From NCBI GenBank assembly GCA_910588425.1, contig CAJUPM010000001.1:98827-162826 (forward strand): a stretch of DNA of 64,000 nt. The letters are read 5' to 3'. Made by a program: the position numbers and the translations under genes. The DNA comes from an uncultured Christensenellaceae bacterium (GTDB lineage Bacteria > Bacillota > Clostridia > Christensenellales > Christensenellaceae). How positions within the stretch are numbered: the first letter of the stretch is position 1; each line of letters starts with the position of its first letter. A model generated the notes under the pieces. The model did not search any database. It saw only the letters and a program-made list of their open reading frames with translations, and had not been told where the DNA came from. Below, piece after piece: positions 49,240 to 58,466 of this stretch.

Positions 49240-52200
49240 ATGAGCAAAGTGAGAAGACTATTTGTCGAGAAAAAAGAGGGCTACGATGTCGCCGCCCAGG
49301 GCGCGCTGGCGGATTTTCGCGAAAATCTCTTTTTGGACAGCCTCGAGGGTGTCCGCATTGTTTTGCGCTACGATATTGAGGGCATTGCCCAGGAAGATTA
49401 TGAGAGCGCCATCGAAAATGTGTTTTCCGAGCCTGCGGTGGACAAGGTCTACCGCGAAGTTCTGCCCGTCCGTCAGGGCGAAATTGCCTTTGGCATGGAA
49501 TATCTGCCTGGGCAGTATGACCAGCGGGCGGATTCCGCCGCCCAGTGCGTGCAGCTGCTGCTGAGAAAACAGCGCCCGGAGATTGCGACGGCGACCATCT
49601 ATCTGCTCTCGGGAGATCTCACGGCGGAGGAAGTTGAGAAGATCAAAAAATACGTCATCAACCCGGTGGATTCCAGGGAAGCATCGCTGGAAAAGCCCGA
49701 GACGCTGGCGCTCCAGCTGGCCATCCCGACCGAGGTTGCGACGGTAGACGGCTTTATCTCCATGGACGATGCGCAGACTGCCGCATACTGCCAGGAGAAC
49801 GGCTTTGCCATGAGCGCAGCGGATCTCATCTTCACCCGGGATTATTTCAAGAAAATTGGCCGCAACCCGACGATTACCGAGCTCAAGGTTGTGGATACCT
49901 ATTGGTCGGATCACTGCCGGCACACGACGTTCCAGACCAAGCTGACGGACGTGCAGTTTGAAGAGGGGCCGGTAGGCGCCAAGATTCAGGAAGTCTACGA
50001 ATCTTATTTGCAGGCTAGAAAAGAAGTTTACGGCGATAGGGATAAGCCCGTCTGCCTGATGGATATGGCGACGATATACCCGAAGCTCGCCAAAAAGCGC
50101 GGCGGGATGCAGGGGCTGGATGAGAGCGAGGAGATCAACGCCTGCTCCATCGAGCATAAACTGCGCACGGACAAGGGCGACCGGGATTACCTCGTCATGT
50201 TTAAAAACGAGACGCATAACCACCCGACGGAGATTGAGCCGTTCGGCGGCGCGGCGACCTGCCTGGGCGGCGCGATCCGTGATCCGCTCTCCGGCCGGAG
50301 CTATGTTTACCATGCCATGCGTGTGACAGGCAGCGGCGATCCCCGGGAGAGCACGGCGGATACCATGGAATACAAGCTGCCCCAGCGCAAGATCACCCGG
50401 GAAGCGGCGGCGGGATACTCCTCCTACGGCAACCAGATTGGCCTGGCTACCGGGCTGGTTAGCGAGGTCTACCACCCGGGCTATAAGGCAAAGCGCATGG
50501 AGATTGGCGCGGTTGTGGCCGCGGCGCCCAAGGAGAACGTGCGCCGGGAGCGCCCGGAAGAGGGGGACATCATCGTCCTCATCGGCGGACGGACGGGCCG
50601 GGACGGCATTGGCGGCGCCACAGGCAGCAGCAAGGCGCACGACGAAAAATCCACCGCGGAATGCGGCGCGGAAGTGCAGAAGGGCAATCCGCTGACTGAG
50701 CGCAAATTGCAGAGGTTGTTCCGCAACCCGGATTTCACGCGGCTTGTCAAGCGCTGCAACGACTTCGGCGCCGGCGGCGTTTGCGTCGCCATTGGCGAGC
50801 TGGCAGACAGCCTGGATATCGATTTGGATAAAGTGCCCAAGAAATACGAGGGCCTGGACGGCACGGAGATTGCCATCTCCGAATCCCAGGAGCGCATGGC
50901 GGTTGTCGTCGCGGCGGGAGATGTGGAGAAAGTGCTGGCCGAGGCGGATAAGGAGAACCTGGAGGCGACGGTTGTCGCTGTAGTGACGGACAGCGGCAGG
51001 ATGCGCATGCTCTGGAATGGGCAGACCATCGTGGATATTGAGCGCGAATTCCTCAATACCAACGGTGCAACGCAGTATGCCAGCGCGCTGGTCGCCAACT
51101 CCGAAACCAAGGGCATGTTCGACGAGCCGGCGGCAGCCGAGACGCAGGATTTTGAGCAGACACTGCTGGCGCTGCTCTCGGATCTCAACATTTGCAGCCA
51201 GAAAGGATTGCTGGAGCGGTTTGACTCGACGATTGGCGCCAACACCGTGCTCATGCCGCTGGGCGGCAAAAAACAGCTGACGCCCATTCAGACGATGGTC
51301 GCGAAGATTCCTGTGCTGGATGGCATGAGCAAAGATGCCACGATGTTAAGCTTCGGGCTGGACCCGTATCTGCTCTCGCAGAGCCCCTTCCACGGCGCTG
51401 TTTTTGCCATTCTGAATTCAGTGGCCAAGCTGGTGGCGGCAGGCGGAGAGTATCAGAACGCCTGGCTGACGCTTCAGGAATATTTTGAGCGGATGGGCGA
51501 CCCGGAGAAATGGGGCAAGCCGGTCTCGGCGCTGCTGGGCGCGATGTATGCGCAGCAGGGGCTGGGCATTGCGGCGATTGGCGGCAAGGATTCCATGTCC
51601 GGCACATTTCGGGATATTTCGGTTCCGCCGACGCTCTGCTCTTTCGCGCTGGCGGTGGCCGGCATGGAGCATATCATCTCCACCGAGTTCAAAAAGTCGG
51701 GCAATCATGTTTATCTGCTGGATATCGATCTCGACCCGGTCTGCCTGCCGGTGTTCGAGGATGTGAAGGAGAAGTACAGCGCGTTCTCTGCGCTGATCAG
51801 AGAAGGAAAAGTTGCGGCGGCCTATGCCGTCGAGCGGGGCGGGATGCTGGCGGCGCTGGCCAAGATGGCCATGGGCAATGGGATCGGCGTGCGCATTGAC
51901 GACCAGGTGCGCATGGCGCAGCTTTGCCGCAAGCTCTACGGCGCGATTTTGTTCGAGAGCGCGGAAGAGCTGCCCGGCTACCAGAAAATCGCAGATCTCA
52001 CGGCGGAAGGCGCAGTCTCCTATCAGGGCAGCAGCGTCTGCCTGGAAAAATGCGAAGAGGCGTTCTGCTCGCCGCTGGAGAAGGTGTTCCCCAGCCGGGC
52101 GGCCCAGGGAGATTTGGCGGCGGAGGTTCCGCTCTGCACCCAGAGGGCGGCGAAGAAAGCCAAGCTGAGCGTGGCAAAGCCGCATGTCGTCATCCCGGTG

Positions 52201-52974
52201 TTCCCGGGAACAAACTGCGAATACGATTCCAAAGATTTCTTCCAGCGCGCCGGCGCCACGGCGGAGACGGTGATCATCCGCAATCTGACGCCCCAGGCCG
52301 TGGAGGATTCCATCGCGCGGCTGGTTCGGGAAATCGAGAACAGCCAGATCATCATGCTGCCCGGCGGCTTCTCGGGCGGCGACGAGCCGGATGGCTCGGG
52401 CAAGTTTATCACGGCAGTCTTCCGCAACCCGCTGGTCTCCGAGGCGGTGATGGATCTGCTGAAAAAGCGTGATGGCCTCATGCTGGGCATTTGCAACGGC
52501 TTCCAGGCGCTCATCAAGTTGGGGCTGGTCCCCTACGGCGAGATTCGCCCCATGAGCGACGACAGCCCGACGCTGACGTTCAACAACATCGGTCGCCATG
52601 CTTCCTGCCTGGTGAACACGCGGGTAAGCTCGGTGAAATCGCCCTGGCTGGCAAACGTCAATGCAGGAGACGTACATACTATTGCCATTTCCCACGGCGA
52701 GGGCCGCTTCACCTGCACGCCGCAGGAGCTGCAAACGCTCATCGCGAACGGCCAAATTGCGACGCAGTATTGCGATGAGAAGGGCAAAGTCGGCATGGAT
52801 ATTGCAGTCAACCCCAACGGCGCTTACTGCGCGGTGGAAGGGCTGCTCTCCCCGGATGGCCGGGTGTTCGGCAAGATGGGCCACAGCGAGCGCTATACGG
52901 ACGGCCTGCTGCGCAATGTCCCGGGCGAGAAAGACCAGGGGCTGGCAAGAGCCGGAGTGGAATATTTCCTGTAG
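49240..52974 (+). CDS. purL: phosphoribosylformylglycinamidine synthase (single-chain)
   Basis: 1244 residues in the long form that joins the synthase and glutaminase. The N-terminal part has STYWSDHCRHTTFQTKL-like text (TYWSDHCRHTTF) and FKNETHNHPTEIEPFGGAATCLGG; the C-terminal class I glutamine amidotransferase has FPGTNCEYDS, LPGGFSGGDEPDGSGKF, the nucleophile Cys in LGICNGFQALIK and a late His/Glu in ISHGEGRF. It makes FGAM from FGAR, ATP and glutamine, step 4 of purine synthesis. GGAGAGACGCT precedes the ATG. It ends the DUF1015-lysC-AEC-purL unit. Confidence 0.97.
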   Translation: MSKVRRLFVEKKEGYDVAAQGALADFRENLFLDSLEGVRIVLRYDIEGIAQEDYESAIENVFSEPAVDKVYREVLPVRQGEIAFGMEYLPGQYDQRADSAAQCVQLLLRKQRPEIATATIYLLSGDLTAEEVEKIKKYVINPVDSREASLEKPETLALQLAIPTEVATVDGFISMDDAQTAAYCQENGFAMSAADLIFTRDYFKKIGRNPTITELKVVDTYWSDHCRHTTFQTKLTDVQFEEGPVGAKIQEVYESYLQARKEVYGDRDKPVCLMDMATIYPKLAKKRGGMQGLDESEEINACSIEHKLRTDKGDRDYLVMFKNETHNHPTEIEPFGGAATCLGGAIRDPLSGRSYVYHAMRVTGSGDPRESTADTMEYKLPQRKITREAAAGYSSYGNQIGLATGLVSEVYHPGYKAKRMEIGAVVAAAPKENVRRERPEEGDIIVLIGGRTGRDGIGGATGSSKAHDEKSTAECGAEVQKGNPLTERKLQRLFRNPDFTRLVKRCNDFGAGGVCVAIGELADSLDIDLDKVPKKYEGLDGTEIAISESQERMAVVVAAGDVEKVLAEADKENLEATVVAVVTDSGRMRMLWNGQTIVDIEREFLNTNGATQYASALVANSETKGMFDEPAAAETQDFEQTLLALLSDLNICSQKGLLERFDSTIGANTVLMPLGGKKQLTPIQTMVAKIPVLDGMSKDATMLSFGLDPYLLSQSPFHGAVFAILNSVAKLVAAGGEYQNAWLTLQEYFERMGDPEKWGKPVSALLGAMYAQQGLGIAAIGGKDSMSGTFRDISVPPTLCSFALAVAGMEHIISTEFKKSGNHVYLLDIDLDPVCLPVFEDVKEKYSAFSALIREGKVAAAYAVERGGMLAALAKMAMGNGIGVRIDDQVRMAQLCRKLYGAILFESAEELPGYQKIADLTAEGAVSYQGSSVCLEKCEEAFCSPLEKVFPSRAAQGDLAAEVPLCTQRAAKKAKLSVAKPHVVIPVFPGTNCEYDSKDFFQRAGATAETVIIRNLTPQAVEDSIARLVREIENSQIIMLPGGFSGGDEPDGSGKFITAVFRNPLVSEAVMDLLKKRDGLMLGICNGFQALIKLGLVPYGEIRPMSDDSPTLTFNNIGRHASCLVNTRVSSVKSPWLANVNAGDVHTIAISHGEGRFTCTPQELQTLIANGQIATQYCDEKGKVGMDIAVNPNGAYCAVEGLLSPDGRVFGKMGHSERYTDGLLRNVPGEKDQGLARAGVEYFL

Positions 52975-52998
52975 GGCGCTGCGCCTAACTCAATAGTA

Positions 52999-53022
52999 AA
53001 CGGCCTGGAAGACCAGGCCGTT
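52999..53022 (+). terminator. purL terminator
   Basis: AACGGCCTGG-AAGA-CCAGGCCGTT followed by TTT; 10-bp stem. Confidence 0.87.
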
Positions 53023-53062
53023 TTTATGGCTGCAAAACTGTCTTGGGTAGAGGAGAGAGCAT

Positions 53063-54082
53063 ATGGATTTTTTGGTGATCTGCCTGTTTTTAAGCATGAT
53101 CGCTTTCCGGAAGCAAACGCACAAAGATTATCTTTCCCTTGGTTCTTTTACGGCGCTCAAAGGACTTATGGCGATGGTGGTTGTGTTTCATCATTTGGCA
53201 CAAATAATGCCCGAGGAAGGATACTGCTTCCGCCTGTTTACAGATATCGGCCCGTATGCCGTGGCTGTCTTTTTCCTGCTCTCGGGATTCGGGTTGTCCA
53301 CACAATTCCGGGCCAAGGGGAAAGCTTATTTTGATGGGTATTTCAAAAAACTGCTGCTAAAAATTGTGCTGCCTTATTTTGTGATGAACCTCATCTACTA
53401 TTTTTTCCGCGGCATCGTTTTGGGAGAAGGGCTGACGCTTGCCTCTATTTTAAGCGACGCATCCAGGGGAGTTACGCTGGTGACCCATTCCTGGTTTATC
53501 ATCGCTATTTTGCTGTTTTATACGGCGTTTTATCTTTGTTTTCGGGGATGCAGAAACAGCTGGCTCGCAAATATTTTAATTTATCTGCTGGTGTTCGCCT
53601 ATGTCTGCGCCTGCAAAATGCTGGAGTTTGGATATTGGTGGTATCAGTCGTCCCTGGCGTTTGGCGTGGGCGTCACGTGGGGCTGCTATCAGGATAGGCT
53701 GGGGGAGCAAATCAGAAAAAGCTATCCGGCCATTTTATACGCTGGCGCACTGTTGCTCTGGGCGCTGATCCGGCCTATGAGCTCCGAGGCGCATGTGCTC
53801 ATCGCGCTATTGCGCACGGCGCTGTTTGCCGTTTTGGCTGTGCTCATTGGCAGAAAGGCAGGATATGATTCCCGCCCGCTGGCATTTTTGGGAGAGCGCT
53901 CTTTGGAGATCTATATGGTGCAGGGGCTTGTGATGCTGTTTTTGCGCAGCGATTGCTGCTATATTCAAAGCGATTTTTGGTATGCGGCAGCCTCGATTGC
54001 CGGCAGTATTGTGCTCGGATGTCTCCTGCACTTGCTGTTTGCGGTGATGCAAAAAAAGCTAGGCTTTGCAAACCAAAAGTAG
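53063..54082 (+). CDS. acyltransferase-3 family membrane protein
   Basis: 339 residues with ten or so transmembrane helices. The motif LKGLMAMVVVFHHLAQ with the active-site His near residue 40, VAVFFLLSGFGLSTQ and the later PLAFLGERSLEIYMVQGLV follow the Acyl_transf_3 family, which acetylates or succinylates cell-surface sugars and peptidoglycan (OatA, Oac) at the membrane. AGAGGAGAG precedes the ATG. Single-gene unit; substrate unknown. Confidence 0.88.
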   Translation: MDFLVICLFLSMIAFRKQTHKDYLSLGSFTALKGLMAMVVVFHHLAQIMPEEGYCFRLFTDIGPYAVAVFFLLSGFGLSTQFRAKGKAYFDGYFKKLLLKIVLPYFVMNLIYYFFRGIVLGEGLTLASILSDASRGVTLVTHSWFIIAILLFYTAFYLCFRGCRNSWLANILIYLLVFAYVCACKMLEFGYWWYQSSLAFGVGVTWGCYQDRLGEQIRKSYPAILYAGALLLWALIRPMSSEAHVLIALLRTALFAVLAVLIGRKAGYDSRPLAFLGERSLEIYMVQGLVMLFLRSDCCYIQSDFWYAAASIAGSIVLGCLLHLLFAVMQKKLGFANQK

Positions 54083-54094
54083 AATAAGAAAAGC

Positions 54095-54129
54095 AAAAAA
54101 GGCAGGCCGGGTATGGCTCGCCTTTTTTT
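54095..54129 (+). terminator. terminator after the acyltransferase
   Basis: AAAAAAGGC pairs with GCCTTTTTT, with a partly paired GC-rich apex and a T run. Confidence 0.75.
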
Positions 54130-54204
54130 GTAAAACAGATAGAAGTGCGAAGCAGTGAAAGGAGAGCTAGAAAAATGATTCAGCAATATTATATTGTAAA
54201 TAAA

Positions 54205-54213
54205 TGATATAAT
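54205..54213 (+). promoter_or_regulatory. extended -10 promoter for the lipoprotein
   Basis: TGA-TATAAT (TATAAT at 54208-54213) in an AT-rich stretch, no clear -35; about 60 bases of leader. Confidence 0.5.
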
Positions 54214-54279
54214 ATTGATTTTGCGGTGGGTTCAGTCTATACTGGAAATAAACCCAATCATAAGAAAAGAGAGAAAAAC

Positions 54280-55809
54280 ATGAAAAAACGTGGGATTGCC
54301 TTGGTGATTTGCGCCGCGATGGTGTTGCTTATGCTGGCTGGCTGTGTAGGCGGTACGGAACAGGAGCGGGAGTATGCGAGAAAAGCGGTACAGATGCAGC
54401 TGAATGCAAAGGATGGGCTTATCTATCGGCGCAGCGACGGAGAACTGGTCTATGCGCCAGGCAAAACGGGAGGCATCGTTACGCCGGATGAAAACCATAT
54501 TCTGCTACTGAGCAGAGACGGCATCTCGATTACAGACGGGCTGGGGCTCGGAGAGAAGAATGTTTGCGATCAGGAAAACTATAAGCTGCTTAAGGTCTAC
54601 GATCAATCTGCGATTTACTGCGTGGAGCAGGGCGGGGAGCGGCAATATTACCGCTATACCTATCAAAACGCAAAGAGCACAGCGCTGGGCGAGGCGGCCA
54701 CTTCCAAGTGGGTAGGCGGCGAGTCGGACAGCAGTTTGCTGCTGGCCCTATCCGACGGCTCACTTTGGGCTTTTGGAGCAAAAGGGAAGCCAAAGCAGCT
54801 GGAGGAACCGGGAAGCGCGCCCTGCACGCCTGTTGCCATTTCCAATGATGGGGGCCAATGCGTCTGGATGAAAGAGAATAGCGTGTTCTATTTTGATGGA
54901 AAATCAGTAGGCCAGTATGAGACGGCGCTGGGAGAAGAGCCCAATATTCTAGCCTATTTTAACCCGAAAGAGAAACTAATCGTCATTTTAAACGGGCGAG
55001 CCCAGAGCATCTTGTTCCAAAAGAGGGGAAAACCTGCGCAGGTTGTCTCTTTTGCGGATGAGATTGCCAATACCAACATTATTGTCGCTACAAAATACGG
55101 GAATATTTTGCAAGGGCCAGAAGGAGGGGCGAGCGCTTTTTATTTGAGCGGCCCGGCAAAGCAGGCGAAGGATGAGCGCATTCTATACTATGTAACATCA
55201 GGCGGGCAAAAACAGAAAATTTTAGAGTTTGGATCAGTTTACACCATACAAAACGAGAAGATCTATTTCATCGATCGGGAGGGAAATCTCTGCTCCGCAA
55301 GGTTGGACGGCCCAGAGGTGTTGGATACGCAGGTGATCGATCAGGGCGCGGTATCCATCAGCGTATCTGCGGATGGAAGCATGGTTTGTTATGGCAAACA
55401 TGCAAACCGAAGCGCAGTAGGCGATCTATACTGCGCGAAATGGGGGCAAAAAGGCGAGTTTATTGATGAGAATGTCTATCTGCGGGCTGTTTATGTGGAA
55501 CTGGAGGGGGACTGCTTTGTCTATATCAAAGAGCCATACATAATTCCAAAAGGGGATGGGGATCAAATAACGGGCATGTTGATGTGGGCCAAGGATGCGG
55601 ACAACATGCGCATGCTCACAGAGGATTGCGTCGGCATTTTGCAGGAATACAAAATATCGGATACCGGAGTGAAATCCTTTAAAAAAGGGGAGCTCAAGTT
55701 CGCAGGGTATAGCGGATATCGGCAGAGCGAGGGCTTGGTCTGCGATTATTTATGGCTGACCGATAGGGTGGAAGTTAAGAAAACCAAGGAGCAGATTTTG
55801 ATTTATTAA
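54280..55809 (+). CDS. lipoprotein with propeller-like repeats
   Basis: 509 residues from ATG of MKKRGIALVICAAMVLLMLAGCVGG; lipobox LAGC. The rest has recurring strand-turn blocks (LIYRRSDGELVYAPGKTGG; ILLLSRDGISITDGLGLG; ISVSADGSMVCYGKHA; IQNEKIYFIDREGNLCSARLDG) like a DUF5050 or WD40-type propeller. Similar in plan to the lipoprotein at 21521 but not obviously a close paralogue. Likely bound to the outer face of the membrane; ligand unknown. No other gene in its unit. Confidence 0.75.
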   Translation: MKKRGIALVICAAMVLLMLAGCVGGTEQEREYARKAVQMQLNAKDGLIYRRSDGELVYAPGKTGGIVTPDENHILLLSRDGISITDGLGLGEKNVCDQENYKLLKVYDQSAIYCVEQGGERQYYRYTYQNAKSTALGEAATSKWVGGESDSSLLLALSDGSLWAFGAKGKPKQLEEPGSAPCTPVAISNDGGQCVWMKENSVFYFDGKSVGQYETALGEEPNILAYFNPKEKLIVILNGRAQSILFQKRGKPAQVVSFADEIANTNIIVATKYGNILQGPEGGASAFYLSGPAKQAKDERILYYVTSGGQKQKILEFGSVYTIQNEKIYFIDREGNLCSARLDGPEVLDTQVIDQGAVSISVSADGSMVCYGKHANRSAVGDLYCAKWGQKGEFIDENVYLRAVYVELEGDCFVYIKEPYIIPKGDGDQITGMLMWAKDADNMRMLTEDCVGILQEYKISDTGVKSFKKGELKFAGYSGYRQSEGLVCDYLWLTDRVEVKKTKEQILIY

Positions 55810-55812
55810 AGA

Positions 55813-55845
55813 AAAAAGAGCAGGGCTTTTGGCTCTGCTCTTTTT
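55813..55845. terminator. bidirectional terminator
   Basis: AAAAAGAGCAG with CTGCTCTTTTT (11 bp) between the convergent lipoprotein and rarA genes. Confidence 0.85.
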
Positions 55846-55857
55846 CTTATTGCTCTT

Positions 55858-57186
55858 TTACTTCTGGCTCTTTTTCCAATCTGCGGCCAGGGCATCCCTG
55901 CGCCGCTTGGCCTCGGCGATTTTGGCTTCCGCGCCCTGCTGGGTGGGGGTGTAGTAGCGCGCATCTGCCAGATTATCCGGCAAATACTGCTGGGGAACAT
56001 AGTGGCCGGGAAAATCGTGCGGGAAGAGATAGCCCTTGCCGCTCTCTGTCCGCTCGGAGCCGGAATAGTGCGTATCCCGCAGATACGGGGGAACGCCAAC
56101 CTGATAGCTGTGTTCCGCATCGTAGAATGCCTTTTCCACGGCCTCTGTTACGCTGCCGGATTTAGGGCTTTCGCAGATGAAGATGATGGCTTGGGCGATA
56201 TTCAGCCGAGCCTCGGGCATACCCAGCAGCTCCAGAGCCTGAGCAGCGGCGACTGCCTGCTGCAAAGCCTGAGGGTTGGCCAGACCCACGTCCTCCGAGG
56301 CATGGACAATCATGCGCCGGGTGATGATGCGGGGATCCACGCCCGCATAGAGCATTCTGCCGCACCAGAACAGCGCCGCGTCGCTGTCCGAGCCGCGCAG
56401 GGATTTGCAGAAAGCCGAGAGCATATCGTAGTATTCGCTGTCGTCCATGCGCACAGCGCGCTTCTGAATGGAATCTTCGGCAGTCTGTAAATCGATGAGG
56501 ATCTCGCCCTGCGCGTTTGGGCTGGTGGTCAGCACGGCCAGCTCCAGCGCGCCCAGGGCCGCCCGGCAGTCGCCGTTTGCGGTATGCACGATATGATGCA
56601 GGGCGCTCTCTTCCAGGTGAATTTTGCGCTGCCCATAGCCGCGCTCCTCGTCGGCCAGCGCCCGCAAAACCGCCGTCTGGACGTCCTGCTCGGTCAGCGG
56701 GCGGAACTCGAAAAGGCGGCACCGGGAGACGATGGCAGGCGTCATGGCGACCAGCGGGTTCTCTGTGGTGCTGCCGATGAGCTTAATCGTGCCTTTCTCG
56801 ATGGCGGGCAGCATGCTGTCGGACTGCGTTTTGGACCAGCGGTGGCATTCGTCCAGCAGAAGGTAGGTGCTCCCGCCGTATAGTTTGCTGTAGTTTTCCG
56901 CTTCAGAAATGATCTCCCGGGCCTGCTTGACGCCGTCCGAGACGGCATTCATTTTGCGGAAGGCGGAGTGCGTCGTATTCGCGATGATCTCGGCTAAGGT
57001 GGATTTGCCCGAGCCGGGAGGGCCATAGAAAATGCAGGAGCCCAGCTTGTCTGCCAAAATAGCCCGGCGCAGCAGCCTGCCCTGGCCGACGATATGCTCT
57101 TGGCCGATGAACTCCTCCAGCGTCCGCGGGCGCATTCGGTCTGCCAGCGGCGCCTCTTTTTTTAGGTTTGCCTGAAATAGATCCAT
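55858..57186 (-). CDS. rarA: replication-associated recombination protein A (RarA/MgsA)
   Basis: 442 residues from ATG of MDLFQANLKKEAPLADRMRP, with GGAAAGGAAAC upstream. AAA+ motifs: FIGQEHIVGQGRLL, Walker A FYGPPGSGKSTL, Walker B TYLLLDECHRW (DExH), sensor 1 IGSTTENP, then the arginine finger SRCRLFEF and the C-terminal tetramerisation part (ASEDVGLANPQAL; LPDNLADARYY-like end). RarA acts at stalled forks. The frame stays open far upstream of this start, opposite serC, but that is not coding. Divergent from serC, with a dyad in between. Confidence 0.96.
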   Translation of the reverse strand: MDLFQANLKKEAPLADRMRPRTLEEFIGQEHIVGQGRLLRRAILADKLGSCIFYGPPGSGKSTLAEIIANTTHSAFRKMNAVSDGVKQAREIISEAENYSKLYGGSTYLLLDECHRWSKTQSDSMLPAIEKGTIKLIGSTTENPLVAMTPAIVSRCRLFEFRPLTEQDVQTAVLRALADEERGYGQRKIHLEESALHHIVHTANGDCRAALGALELAVLTTSPNAQGEILIDLQTAEDSIQKRAVRMDDSEYYDMLSAFCKSLRGSDSDAALFWCGRMLYAGVDPRIITRRMIVHASEDVGLANPQALQQAVAAAQALELLGMPEARLNIAQAIIFICESPKSGSVTEAVEKAFYDAEHSYQVGVPPYLRDTHYSGSERTESGKGYLFPHDFPGHYVPQQYLPDNLADARYYTPTQQGAEAKIAEAKRRRDALAADWKKSQK

Positions 57187-57253
57187 ATTGTTTCCTTTCC
57201 GCTTTCCCATAAAGCGGCGAACTGTGTTTCTTATCGCATTTCCTTCTGGCATT

Positions 57254-57280
57254 ATATCATAATTTAGCATATTATGATAT
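57254..57280. promoter_or_regulatory. 10-bp perfect inverted repeat between rarA and serC
   Basis: ATATCATAAT-TTAGCAT-ATTATGATAT. On the minus strand the right half gives TGA-TATAAT (TATAAT at 57256-57251), an extended -10 for rarA; the right end abuts the serC -35 (57280). A likely operator for one or both genes. Confidence 0.65.
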
Positions 57281-57308
57281 TGCTGGAATCGGCTTTTTGG
57301 TCTATAAT
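57280..57308 (+). promoter_or_regulatory. serC-serA promoter
   Basis: TTGCTG (57280-57285), 17-base spacer, TATAAT (57303-57308). Confidence 0.65.
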
Positions 57309-57366
57309 CAAGCTGTATGGTTTTGAGAACAGAATAATTTGAAATATTTTTGCGGAGGTACATAGT

Positions 57367-58449
57367 TTGAAACGCGTTTATAATTTTGCGGCAGGCCCGA
57401 GCACGCTGCCGCTGCCGGTGCTGGAGCAGGCTGCGGCAGAGATGTGCGATTACCGCGGCACGGGCATGTCTGTCATGGAGATGAGCCATCGCTCCAAGGT
57501 GTATCAGGATATTATCGACGAAGCAGAGGCTTGCCTGCGGGAGCTGATGGGTATCCCGGAGAACTATAAGGTTTTGTTTTTGCAGGGCGGCGCGTCTTTG
57601 CAGTTTGATATGGTGCCCATGAACCTGCTGGGCGCGGAGCACGATTTGGCCTACTATATCGTTTCCGGCTCTTTTGCCAAGAAGGCGGCTGCTGAGGCAA
57701 AGCGCTTTGGCAATGTCATCATCCCGGCCTCTTCCCAGGAATATAAATTCTCCTTTATCCCGGAGACGACGCCCGAGATGTTCAAAACGCTGGCAGACTA
57801 TGTCCATATCACATCTAACAACACTATCTACGGCACGCGCTATGCCAAACTGCCCGAGACGGGCGGCATTCCCATCGTCTCGGATATGTCTTCCTGCATT
57901 CTCTCCGAGCAGATTGACGTCTCGGATTACGGCCTGATTTACGCAGGCGCGCAGAAGAACATCGGGCCCGCCGGGCTGACCATCGTCATCGTGCGCGAAG
58001 ATCTGATTGGCAGAAAAGAAGATATTCCGCCCATGCTGGATTACAAAGTCTATGCGGAAAACGGCTCCATGTACAACACCCCGCCGACCTACGGCATCTA
58101 TCTGGCTGGGCTGGTGTTCAAAAACCTCAAGGAAAACGGCGGCGTTGCGGCAATGGAAGAGAGAAACAAGAAGAAAGCCGCGCTGCTCTACGACTATCTC
58201 GATCAGTCCCGGCTGTTCAAGGGCTGTGCGCGCAAGGATTCCCGTTCGCTGATGAACGTAACTTTCGTTACGGGCAACGAAGAGCTGGATAAGAAGTTCT
58301 GCGCAGAGGCGGCGGAGCAGGGCATCGTGAACATCAAGGGCCACAGAAGCGTGGGCGGTATGCGCGCGAGCATCTATAATGCCATGAGCATGGAGGGTGT
58401 GCAGGCGCTGGCCGATTTCATGGAGAAGTTTGAAAAGGAAAACCAATAA
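57367..58449 (+). CDS. serC: phosphoserine aminotransferase
   Basis: 360 residues from a TTG start with GCGGAGG 8 bases upstream. Marks: FAAGPSTLPLPVLEQA, GTGMSVMEMSHRS, FLQGGASLQFDMVPMN (PLP phosphate contacts), SDMSSCILS (PLP Asp) and the PLP lysine in YAGAQKNIGPAGLT. It converts 3-phosphohydroxypyruvate and glutamate to phosphoserine. Followed by serA 17 bp on, the common clostridial pair. Confidence 0.97.
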   Translation: MKRVYNFAAGPSTLPLPVLEQAAAEMCDYRGTGMSVMEMSHRSKVYQDIIDEAEACLRELMGIPENYKVLFLQGGASLQFDMVPMNLLGAEHDLAYYIVSGSFAKKAAAEAKRFGNVIIPASSQEYKFSFIPETTPEMFKTLADYVHITSNNTIYGTRYAKLPETGGIPIVSDMSSCILSEQIDVSDYGLIYAGAQKNIGPAGLTIVIVREDLIGRKEDIPPMLDYKVYAENGSMYNTPPTYGIYLAGLVFKNLKENGGVAAMEERNKKKAALLYDYLDQSRLFKGCARKDSRSLMNVTFVTGNEELDKKFCAEAAEQGIVNIKGHRSVGGMRASIYNAMSMEGVQALADFMEKFEKENQ

Positions 58450-58466
58450 AGGAAGAAGAGGAAAGC

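Noticed and set aside
57187-58446. Open extension of the rarA frame far upstream, opposite serC
   Set aside because: RarA has a standard start with ribosome site at 57186 and normal length; the extension is antisense to serC.
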